A stretch of 64,000 bases of DNA, taken from NCBI GenBank assembly GCA_963930655.1, contig OZ005611.1, forward strand, positions 20,385,001 through 20,449,000, in the 5' to 3' direction. The notes under the pieces were generated by a model. It was not told the origin of the DNA, made no database searches, and was given only the letters and a program-made list of their open reading frames with translations. Positions 55,466 to 64,000 of this stretch are shown piece after piece. This DNA comes from Myrica gale. Lineage: Eukaryota; Streptophyta; Magnoliopsida; Fagales; Myricaceae. Numbering within the stretch: the stretch's first letter is position 1; each line of letters starts with the position of its first letter. Both the position numbers and the translations under genes were made by a program.

Positions 55466-57954
55466 AAGGATTGTTCAGCAATATTAATGGTCAGCTGCCC
55501 GAGTCTGTCAACTCTTCCTTTGGATTGTTATTTAGGGCTTATTTTTCAGATTATTTTATAGATCACAGCACACAGCAGCACACTCCTTGAGTGGAAAACC
55601 TCTCGATCTTACTAGACCCGTTTTCTCTTAGGATTCCTATTCTAGGATCCATTTTGTGCCTCGCGATTGCACAGCTAACATATAGAAGCTCAGATCAAAT
55701 AGGCTCTTTTCTCATGGGCCTCCTATGATCCACTTCGTGCTTTGTCACATATACTTTGTTCCTTTCTCTTAAGTGTCTTTTATCTATCTTACAAATACAC
55801 TTTGAATCACATCATGGACTCTGACTCCATTTGTTTTAAGAAATAAATACCTTAAAGAGTCTTCTTGCAGGCTCATAATATATCATACATGGATCACTCA
55901 ACTTAAAAGCTCAAGTAGATAAATTTGGACTCAATAATATTATATTTGCAGTCTACAAGAAGACTTCCCAAGGGTTCATCTCCTTCACCAAGTTAAACTC
56001 TCTACGCCAAAAAAAACTGGTAACTTAAATTATGCGTACAGTGGAAGGGTTGTCGGACGGGTTCAAGCTTTGATGAATGTTTTTCTGTAAATGGATAAAA
56101 AGTTGACCCAATCGGCTTACGGTTATATGCTTATTTCCACCATAAAGTGGATATATATCATCTCTGAAAGTCTGAACCTTACTTTGAGAATAAAGAATGT
56201 CGACGGCATCTCATCGAAGCAGCCCTGTTTCGGCTATCTAGAGGCGTAAAAAGAAAACAAATCCACCGCTTGGATTCTCCGCAAAGGCCATACATGATCT
56301 GTATTTTACTACTAATGGCTGATCCAAAACTAATAAGCTAATCTGCTCCATGAAAAGGAGCAATGAGGACTTTCCAACATAATTCTTAATGAAGTATTCA
56401 ATTATCTAAGAAAATTAAGACTAATTAATTATAAGAGAAGGTTTTCCTCATAATTAACCCTTAACTCAAAGAAGAGTGTTACACGCACCCGTCAATGACT
56501 CGTTTGTAAAGAGTAGAATTCAATCCACAGCCATTTATAAATACAGTTTGTTTGAAAATTTGTCCTTTAAACTATTGAGCTATCACTCTTTAAAATATTA
56601 GATAATATTGAAAGTTTGTCCTTTTAACTATTGAATTAGTACTAATTAAAATATTAAATAATATACAGAGTCGAATTAAAATCATGAGGATCTGACCCCT
56701 CACGTCTACAATTTTTTAGGTTCACATTCTTCCGGTTGTATGTGCATGTGGCACCGCACGTCTTAGTATACTAAAATTTCTACATTTGAAGTCCACTCTG
56801 TAGACGGTGGTAACAAATCATCGATTGATTATGGATAGAGAGAGTTGGAAATTCTTCTTCTCAAGCGTCCCAAATGATTACTTCTTTTGCTTGACTTGGC
56901 AAATATCCTCGAAACCCACTCTCCACGCAAGGAGAGAAACCAAAGGCACAGCTGTTGAAGCGTGAGGTTGAGTGACTTTGACGTGTACAACACAAGTTCT
57001 CTACATAGCACGAGCTTTATTGGTAGTCCATGAAAGCATTTAGAGTCCTGTACCTAACCACCAATTAATTAAAGGCAGACATAAAACTATTTGGTGGAGT
57101 TAGCTTTTCCCATCTAATATTTGGAGGTGCATTATAGGGCCCAGATTGAATTGGGAATTGGAAAAAGGTAAGAGATCAGGTGGGGGCCTTGTCTTTCTCC
57201 TAAACCTCATCGTGTCTGTGGAAAGTCATCTTGTTTGTCTCAATTTTCAATGTAACCAATTATCTTGAGTGACGTGAGGGTAGTGGTTATAGCTACCAAT
57301 GATTCCCAAACCATTGAACTTTTTGGATCGTTAATTTCTTCCTTTTTTTCTTCTTTTTGGTTCATGATGAACCTTTGATCAAATGAGTTATTTGGTCAGG
57401 ATTCGCAAGCTCAAACACCTTTCACTAACATTTTAGAAAAAAAAAAACACCTTCACTAACATGTTCGGCGAATAAAAACCCCCCAACATCTTTCTGATCG
57501 AGATTGTTCACCATGGTATCGCTTTCCCATTCAATAAACTTTTTTCCCGGAAGGAAAAGTTTAGCAAGAAATTTTCAACAAAGTTAAGATAGAGACGGCA
57601 AGAGGGTTCAAATAATTTATATTTGTTTGCTTTTTTTTTTTCTACAGAACAATCCTTTGCAGCTTTCACCTTTTAGCTAGAGAACGTGTAGTGCAAGCAA
57701 CATGATTGTTAGTGATGATCTCCCTAAGATTTATAGAAGAATACCCAACGATGACCCATTTAGACATACGATTGTCAGGCCAAGAAAAAAAAATACGATT
57801 GTCAGAAAAATGCAGAAAAAAGTTGAGAGAAATTCCTGAAATTGAATAACTGTCCACGACGGTATATACCTACATACAAAGGCTTTAAACTACCCGTCCA
57901 TTTTAGTCACGGTCACACACCCGGTGGCAGAGCCAGAATTGATAGGATACGGAG
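55466..57954. other. intergenic, no gene recognised
   Basis: AT-rich flank between the hAT element and the solo LTR. Short frames only. Just before 57955 the sequence CCGGTGGCAGAGCCAGAATT resembles a transposon terminus but no partner was found. Confidence 0.45.
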
Positions 57955-58502
57955 TGTTAGAATTATGTATTTTTAATAATCAAATAATTAATTCAATCAT
58001 AATATTTTATATAGAATATAATTTGGTAAAAAGAATTAATTGTATGTAAATGAGCATATTTACAATAATCTAAAATTTCAGTGGTTAATTACAATAGGTT
58101 GATGAACTTGATTGTAATTAATAGAAGCTCTAATTTTATGAAAAGAATAGGTCTTAAGTTTAATCCTACGGTTGAAATTAGAGATCTCTAAAGATCTTAT
58201 GTCTCATGTTCTCTTTAGGTTTTCCAAGGCCTATAAATATAAATGTTATATTCAAGGGGTTAGCAATCATAACCCACTAGAGAAATCCCAAAAAGAGAAA
58301 GTGACATAAATCCCTTATGAGACAACACATCTGAGTTGCTGTTTTGAATTGCTGGAGTTTTGGATTAGATCGTAAAACGACTTGAGGTTTGTGGATTCCT
58401 GTATCAGGTAGGTAATCGAATATGCAATAGCAATTATAATTCTAATTGATGTTTTGTTAAAAATATATTATTTATTTTAATTTAATTCCGCGTAAACTAT
58501 CA
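57955..58502 (+). mobile_element. solo LTR, 5-bp TSD
   Basis: 548 bp, TGTTAGAATTATG ... GTAAACTATCA, flanked by CGGAG (57950-57954) and CGTAG (58503-58507), four of five equal. No primer site follows and no internal region is present, so the internal part was lost by LTR-LTR recombination. Same family as the LTR at 1536-2103, in opposite orientation. Confidence 0.8.
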
Positions 58503-59251
58503 CGTAGATCTTCCTAAAGTATCACATAGATCTTCCTAAAGTCACCTGTTACCCCCAAGGAAACTCCGGTTGTGACTGCCTTAACACATTTTCGGAAGCC
58601 AAAAATAAAAATTGACGATAGAAGCCAAATAAGTTATTGTCTTAAAACAATGACTGACGAGAACTGTGTATTCTGTGTTTATATATTTCTGAATTTTTTT
58701 CATAAATTCTCCGAAAGTCTCTTGAGGTTTCTTGCCAAGGTAAAAATAAAACCTCCAATCTGACTTTGGTTGTTAGGACCACCTTGTCCTCGGGGTCCTC
58801 TTTATGCAACTTCTCTTGGTTGAAGCGGACGACATAATCCCAGAGACTTTCGCTCTCCTTTTGTCGGGTTGATAAACATGAATTGCATGCCTTTTCTAAC
58901 GCTTGCTTCTTCATTTTTCCTAAGCTAACGCTTGCTTGTTATGAATCGAAATGACTTACGAAGGTATAACTGCGTTCTTTGAAACTGGCCGGCCAAAGTG
59001 GTGGGGAACACCTTGCTTTTGATTGCGCCGTGTGGATCAAGTAGGTCCATTTGTGAGGGGTACCCTCCGGGATGGTCAAGTGGGTCTTCAGTGCCCATAT
59101 ACTTGTCAATGACCGGCATTTGAAAGTTGACGGTTAATTTAGCCTCCAAAACTTATTGAGGGAACGAGGACTCGACTTTATGCATCATGCTTTCTAGGGC
59201 AGAAGAGGGAGGTTTGTCTACCTTATGCTTCATTCTGCTCAATGCAACTAA

Positions 59252-59427
59252 GGTTGCGTTTGCACAAAATATTTCACCAACTCCTAATAAAATATTACAA
59301 TATAATCTCTCTCTCTCCCATAAAAAAATATAAAAATTACAAAAAATTACCTATCTCTTCACTTTTTCACTAAACTCAATACCAACACTAAACCCAATAC
59401 CAAAAATTTTACAACACAAACATAACC
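59252..59427. mobile_element. Tourist-like MITE nested in gypsy gag, TSD TAA
   Basis: 176 bp between TAA (59249-59251) and TAA (59428-59430), ends GGTTGCGTTTG and CAAACATAACC (nine of eleven bases complementary). AT-rich centre with CTCTTCACTTTTTCAC, shared with 39205-39425. A different family from the 8694/14353/38959 group. Confidence 0.7.
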
Positions 59428-59528
59428 TAAAACCTCGTCGAGTTTGGCGTTCACCCTAGCTTCTCTATCCCCAGTCGGTAGGATTGGGTCATCTCTATGA
59501 GGTTGCGCTAAAGCCTCAGCTTCAAATT

Positions 59529-59703
59529 TGTTGAAATGTGGTAGTCCCACATTGCTAAGCAATGTGGGGTGTAGGAAGATTTTGGCTTATAAATAAGCGC
59601 CCTTGTAATCTTTTAATTTCATAAATAATATGTAATAAATTCAATTGGGTTTTCTCCATTGGATGTCTCATTTATCTAAAGTAAAAATTTTTTATTTCTA
59701 ACA
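59529..59703 (+). repeat. TRIM LTR 1
   Basis: 175 bp. Carries near its start a hairpin CCACATTGC-TAA-GCAATGTGG and the TATA-like TTATAAATAAG. Confidence 0.9.
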
Positions 59704-59744
59704 TGGTATCAGAGGAAAGGTTTTCGGCTTTAGTCCGGTTACCT

Positions 59745-60048
59745 TCTAGCGACCATCCGGCTTAGTACCTGCAATTTCCCAGCTTAGTACCGGCGACCAT
59801 CTGGCTTAGTACCGGCAATTTCCCGGCTCAGTACCGACAATCTTCCCGGCTCAGTACCGGCAACCTCCCGGCTCAGTATCGGCAACTCCCGGCTCAGTAC
59901 CGGCAATCTCCCAGCTTAGTACCGGCAATCTCCTGGCTCAGTATTGGGCAATCATCCGGCTTAGTACCGGCGACCTCCCGGCTCAGTATCGGGACAAACA
60001 TCCGGCTCAGTACCGGCGACTTCCCGGCTCAATACCGGCAATCTTTGT
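59745..60048 (+). repeat. CCGGCTCAGTACCGGCAA minisatellite in TRIM internal part
   Basis: More than ten imperfect units of about 19-30 bp (CCGGCT(C/T)AGTACCGGC(A/G)A(C/T)). A shorter run of the same unit lies in the second internal part (60345-60480). Confidence 0.85.
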
Positions 60049-60131
60049 TATTATTTTTTCTTACTGTAATTATTTTTTGTAACTTCAAACTCAAGGTTTG
60101 TCGGTTTGTCCACCTTGAGTTGGCGGGGGAG

Positions 60132-60307
60132 TGTTGAAATGTGGTAGTCTTACATTGCTTAGCAATGTGGGGTGTAAGAAGATTTTGGCTTATAAATAAG
60201 CCCCCTTGTAATCTTTTAATTTCATAAATGAGATGTAATAAATTCAATTGTGTTTTTCATAATTGGGTGTCTCATTTATCTAAAGTAAAAAAAATTTATT
60301 TCTAACA
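60132..60307 (+). repeat. TRIM LTR 2 (shared middle)
   Basis: 176 bp, close to LTR 1; hairpin arm partly changed (TTACATTGC against GCAATGTGG). Confidence 0.9.
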
Positions 60308-60564
60308 TGGAATCAGAGCAAGGTTTTCGGCTTTAGTCCGGTTACCTCCTGGCGACCAACCGGCTTTCTCTCGGCTTAGTACCGGCGACCATCCGGCTCA
60401 GTACCGGCAACTTTTTCGGCTTAGTACCTACAATCTCCCGGCTCAGTATCGGGGCAACCATCCGGCTCAGTACCGACAATTTTTGTTATTATTTTCTATG
60501 TAATTATTTTTGTAACTCCAAACTCAAGGTTTGTCGGTTTGTTTACCTTGAGTTTGCGGGGAAG

Positions 60565-60743
60565 TGTTGAGAATTGTGTAGCCCACATTGCTTAGGCAAT
60601 GTGGGCATATGAGACTTTTGGGTTATAAATAACCCCCCTAATGTAACATTTTAAATATGAGTGAGTTAACAAAATTAATCTAATTGGGTATTCTCATAAT
60701 TGGATGTCTCACTTATCAAAGTTAAAATTTTTTATTTCTAACA
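60565..60743 (+). repeat. TRIM LTR 3
   Basis: 179 bp, visibly more diverged from LTR 1 and LTR 2 than they are from each other (TGTTGAGAATTGTG start), with the hairpin CCACATTGC-TTAG-GCAATGTGG kept. Confidence 0.88.
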
Positions 60744-60930
60744 AAATTGCCTCTCGTGAGTTTGTTTGGGACAGGAGTCACTGTGATCGTCATCATGTGA
60801 ATCTCTTGTCCCTTCCATTACGCCATGTTCTGGATCATTTTCTCATACTTTAGTCTTCCCTTCATTCCTCGTGATCGCCATAAACCTCTTTATCTCAAGA
60901 ACTAACGTTCCCATAGATGGTGCTAACCGA

Positions 60931-63285
60931 TGATCAACTAGTTGGTTTATAAAGACACCTTTCTCTTCTCATAGGGAATAAAATCTTTGATGCTAAAGTC
61001 AGCCCCTTGTATAATCCTTAAGCTTATTTTTGTAAACAATGTGTTTACGTGTCTCTTCGTGGTCCTCTTTCCCTTCTTTTATATCTTTTTTTTTTCCTTA
61101 ATTATCTTTCTCTCACTTCCCATAATCAATTTTTCTCCCCATAACCGCTAGGTCTTGGGGCGATTTTTCGACTATTGGGCGATTCATTGTTATTGGTGGT
61201 TTGGTATAATGAGTAGTTCCACTTACATGTCTGGTATGTCTTGTGTAATGGACCTTTTTACTTTGTTATTCGATAAAATGTATTAGATCTATTAGGCTTA
61301 ATTGGTTCGAGCCCAAAAGGTTAGACGGGCTCAAATTTAGTATTATCAAATAATATGATTGCAAATATGCAATTTCTAAACAAAGTGTATCTACTCCGCC
61401 TCTCCAACTTTACCTACCAAAAATAATAATGAAAACAGCCCGAAAAAGACCCCCACAAGAAGCCGAACCACATAAAATATCTAATTAGCCTTTCCCGTTC
61501 TTTTTTGTTTTGTAGTTAGCCTTTCCACCATACAAACAATGGGCAATGCCTAGGACTTCTCTTGGAAACTAATCGCTGGACCTTTGCGTGATCTACCAGC
61601 CAAGCATTCCAAAACTTCACTGTTTAAGTAGTTAGTCTTTTTCCCTTTTTAAGTCTGTAATTACGTCCATCTGATCAACTTGAATTTAACCTTGTTTTGC
61701 TATCAAGGGTAATTGAATTATTGATGAGACGTCTATCCCAGACAGCCTGCTTTACCACACAACACACGTTAGGTTGCTTGGAGTGAAGTAGAGGCCAAGG
61801 ACAAGCCAGCCACCATGCCTCTACCAATTCGCACAACACCAGCCCAATGATGTGGAAAGTAACGTGCCCCTGGCCAATAGCCAACGCTAGAAGTGTGCGC
61901 GCGGGACCACACAGTTTGGTGAAACCGAAGTTGATCGCCTCCACTGACAACTGACACGAACAGCTGATCGAACTGGAATGAACTCTGACTTCGAGAATCG
62001 GATGGGGTTGGATCTTCTCTTTTGGTGTCACATGCATGACGGAACCCCATGTGCATTGTGCACCTCCAGATTATAAAAGATGAGAATCATCAACACGCTT
62101 CCTGGCTCGCTCGAGTCTTCGTGGGATTGGATCAGCATTTGCAATTTGGACATTTGAATGATAACCTAAGATAACTATAATCTAATGAGTAGTGTCACTT
62201 AATCTGTCAAATAACTCATGGAACGTCACGAGTGGAACATGGGTTTCCTTTGTTTTGTCCACCTAATTAGCGTCAAGAGGCATGTCCCAAAATTTCTTTG
62301 ACGCACATAGAAAGTTCTTTTAAGATATATTTCAAACGCGCGCAAAGCAGTTCTGGCTTAAATTACGTGGATTATACGAATAATATTCCCTTTCAATTGT
62401 TCAGTCCATTGGCTTGTTAATTAGAGAGTATCATTACTTTGGTTCTGAATTATTAAATAACCAACAAACATATAATGCTTTAATCAAACTTTAAAAAATC
62501 CAAGATATTTCTAATTAATGTCTATAAGTTTTTACTTGATATAAGATGGAAATTAGAATATTATGTATAGGGACAGACGATCTTTTAAAAAGAAAATATA
62601 CTTACGAACCGAGTTCATCATGATAAACTTTAAGCTTGCCCAGTTGTTACGATGAGATGAGCTAGCTGGGACCCATAAGATGTTACCAGAGATTCTACGA
62701 GTGTCTGCCACGTATTAGGACAAAGACTCGCCATAAAAGCACATCCACCGACGAATATGGTGGGGCGACGACTTGAATTGAAGGTTTCTTAATTGAGACG
62801 GTTGTGGACATGCGAGTTAGTGCCTCGAGCCTAGTGGATGATCCATTATTCCAGCCATCGTTGGTCATGTGCATCCTTTAATTATGCTTAATTTCCACAA
62901 ATTAATTTAATCTGGAATTATGCAATAAGCTTTTCTCTGCAACTAGAACCCCAACCAAACGGAGCAATTTAGAACGAAGAACATAGAGGAGAAATTAGTA
63001 CTAAGTTAACTCACTATACAGTAGATAAAGTTGAAATATATGAAAAGAAAGATGAACATAAATTCTAACATAATCGGCCACGAATCAGAATATTTCCATT
63101 GTTATTGATGGTTATTGAAGGATTTTAGATGAAGCATGTACCAAGATTGGTACTAATTATAAAACTGCATGCGTACAAAATTCTCTGTGCTTAGAATGTC
63201 TATAAAATTCTGTTCTTCCTTAATTGATCTGAATCTTACCACAATAAAGTCACCATTAATTGATCTGAATCTTACCACAATAAAG
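60931..63285. other. intergenic, no gene recognised
   Basis: Short frames at 61675-62056 on the minus strand have no recognisable domain. The rest is AT-rich; 63203-63290 holds a 37-bp direct repeat (TTAATTGATCTGAATCTTAC). Confidence 0.45.
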
Positions 63286-63678
63286 TCACCAAAAAGCCAG
63301 AAGACCCAACAAGCCACAGCTGACCAAAACAGGCAGCCTCGGGATCGAATTCCTTCCAGCCCCACTGAAATTATCGTCAATAGGATACAAGTTCCCCGGT
63401 GGACCCGTTATGTATATGAATGATCCCGGAGGAGGTGGAGGAGGAGGGCAGTATTGAGTTGGTGGCTTCTTGGGAGTAGGCGGCGGTAGTGCTGGTGGTG
63501 GCAGAGCTGGTGGCGGTGGACATGGTGATGGCGGTGGTGGCGGTGATGGTGGTGGTGGAGAGCTTGGCAAGCACGCTGAGCACTTCTCGTCAGCTGTCGT
63601 GGGGACTGCGAGAACGGCAATCACAAGGAATAAATCTACAAGCAGCCGAGCGTTGAGACGACGCATCTTGATTGGCAT
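63286..63678 (-). CDS. short proline-rich (extensin-like) protein with signal peptide and GPI-type tail
   Basis: The frame is open further upstream, but the ATG at 63678 (or 63666) places a clean signal peptide first (LLVDLFLVIAVLAVPTTADE); this gives 130 codons. A Cys pair (CSAC) precedes long PPPP/PPPSP runs. The family block ITGPPGNLYPIDDNFSGAGR follows, and a hydrophobic C terminus (LPVLVSCGLLGLLAFW) indicates GPI attachment. Likely a wall or outer-membrane glycoprotein whose prolines are hydroxylated. Paralogous in architecture to the gene at 49459 and on the same strand. Confidence 0.82.
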   Translation of the reverse strand: MPIKMRRLNARLLVDLFLVIAVLAVPTTADEKCSACLPSSPPPPSPPPPPSPCPPPPALPPPALPPPTPKKPPTQYCPPPPPPPGSFIYITGPPGNLYPIDDNFSGAGRNSIPRLPVLVSCGLLGLLAFW

Positions 63679-64000
63679 ATTGGGGACCAGTTGCCGTGAA
63701 TCGGATATCCAAGATGCTATCTTCTGTGGGCGCGCGCCTTGATCGCGAGGATGACTTTGAAGATCCGGTCGGTAGAAGGTGCAGATGAGGAGTAAAGGTG
63801 GGAGTGGTCGAGAGGTGGTCGGTCTTCTTACGTTATTAGGTGCATGGGAAATGTAAAAGACTGAAAGGGCCTGTTGGGACGTTGGGAGAGAATGGTTGTT
63901 TACAGAAAACAAATGGGTGTGAGTGAGAGCTGTTCTTAAGGACTTTTCTCATAGATCAGAGGTATCGCTAGCTTTTTCTTCAAGCAATCAAGGGTATGGT
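63679..64000. other. 5' flank of the proline-rich gene
   Basis: Leader and promoter of the minus-strand gene; the open frame that runs through 63679-63912 is probably untranslated leader. Nothing else seen before the window ends. Confidence 0.4.

Larger units (their letters stand above)
59529..60743 (+). mobile_element. TRIM element, tandem form LTR-internal-LTR-internal-LTR
   Basis: Three LTRs of 175-179 bp (59529-59703, 60132-60307, 60565-60743), each TGTTGA...TTCTAACA. The whole is flanked by a perfect AAATT duplication (59524-59528 and 60744-60748). Primer sites TGGTATCAGAG and TGGAATCAGAG follow LTR 1 and LTR 2; a purine stretch (GGCGGGGGAG or GCGGGGAAG) precedes LTR 2 and LTR 3. The two internal parts (428 and 257 bp) have no coding sequence. 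This is a terminal-repeat retrotransposon in miniature, inserted in a gypsy gag sequence that continues on both sides. Confidence 0.9.
58640..60930 (-). pseudogene. Ty3/gypsy gag region, decayed and interrupted
   Basis: On the minus strand, near 60927, a leader motif TTAGCACCATCTATGGGAACG resembles the GGCGCCRTCTGTGGGA-type leader of plant gypsy elements. ATG at 60881 opens MAITRNEGKTKV and then a stop. After the TRIM insertion the gag continues (FEAEALAQPHRDDPILP), then MPVIDKYMGTEDPLDHPGGY and the SLWDYVVRFNQEKLHKED block (residues of the retrotransposon-gag domain). Several frame breaks. No pol is visible. Two later elements (59252-59427 and 59529-60743) lie inside it. Confidence 0.75.

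Noticed and set aside
54963..55487. 174-codon Lys/Pro-rich frame and its antisense
   Set aside because: Produced by the GGCCCAAAAA minisatellite and the GGCGGT subterminal repeats of the hAT element.
63470..63742. Gly-rich plus-strand frame
   Set aside because: Antisense shadow of the proline-rich gene at 63286-63678.
1..64000. CRISPR array, bacterial defence system, rRNA genes, organelle DNA insertion
   Set aside because: No regularly spaced repeats with unique spacers, no such protein families, and no recognisable rRNA or organelle genes on either strand.

Overview
The window is nuclear DNA from a flowering plant, most likely a eudicot. The evidence is plant-only gene families (PIN auxin carrier, NIP aquaporin, WVD2-like TPX2 protein, short extensin-like proteins) with GT-AG introns, AT-rich intergenic DNA and a dense load of plant transposons. 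No bacterial system, CRISPR array, rRNA or convincing tRNA gene was found.

Five host genes can be supported. (1) A PIN3/4/7-type auxin efflux carrier, + strand, 9646-12562, six exons, 655 codons. (2) A NIP4-like aquaporin, + strand, 27289-34551, five exons, 267 codons. Its second intron carries a whole antisense copia retrotransposon, and its 3' splice site reads AT instead of AG. (3) A WVD2-like/MDP40-type TPX2-family microtubule protein, + strand, 41917-47237, nine exons, 590 codons, with one GC-AG intron. (4) and (5) Two short proline-rich secreted proteins with GPI-type tails, - strand, 49459-49905 and 63286-63678. As I remember the Arabidopsis map, PIN3 and PIN7 also sit next to a WDL/MDP40 gene and short proline-rich genes, so the block appears to be conserved microsynteny with the NIP gene as an extra member.

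The space between genes is a layered transposon record, much of it bounded exactly by target-site duplications. Left edge: part of an LTR element (1-2103); a second, solo copy of that LTR lies at 57955-58502. 5.6-6.2 kb: an internally deleted LINE with a 17-bp duplication. 8.7-9.2 kb: a Tourist-like MITE, half of which is tandemly duplicated just upstream of PIN. 13.8-18.2 kb: foldback elements, a Mutator-like element with long inverted ends and a perfect 9-bp duplication, and two unrelated kinase gene fragments. 18.45-22.97 kb: a young copia element that lacks gag. 28.15-33.46 kb: an older copia element inside the NIP intron. 36.9-40.9 kb: a cluster of small hAT, Tourist and foldback elements. 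50.56-55.46 kb: a full-length hAT element with a perfect 8-bp duplication and a decayed transposase. 58.6-60.9 kb: a decayed gypsy gag region hit by a Tourist MITE and by a three-LTR tandem TRIM element with a perfect 5-bp duplication.

The host genes do not form a pathway as a unit. PIN and WDL both bear on directional growth (auxin flow, cortical microtubules), and the proline-rich proteins are cell-wall or surface proteins. No function for the clustering is visible in the sequence. All coordinates and splice sites were read by eye; homology statements rest on recognised motifs, not on searches.
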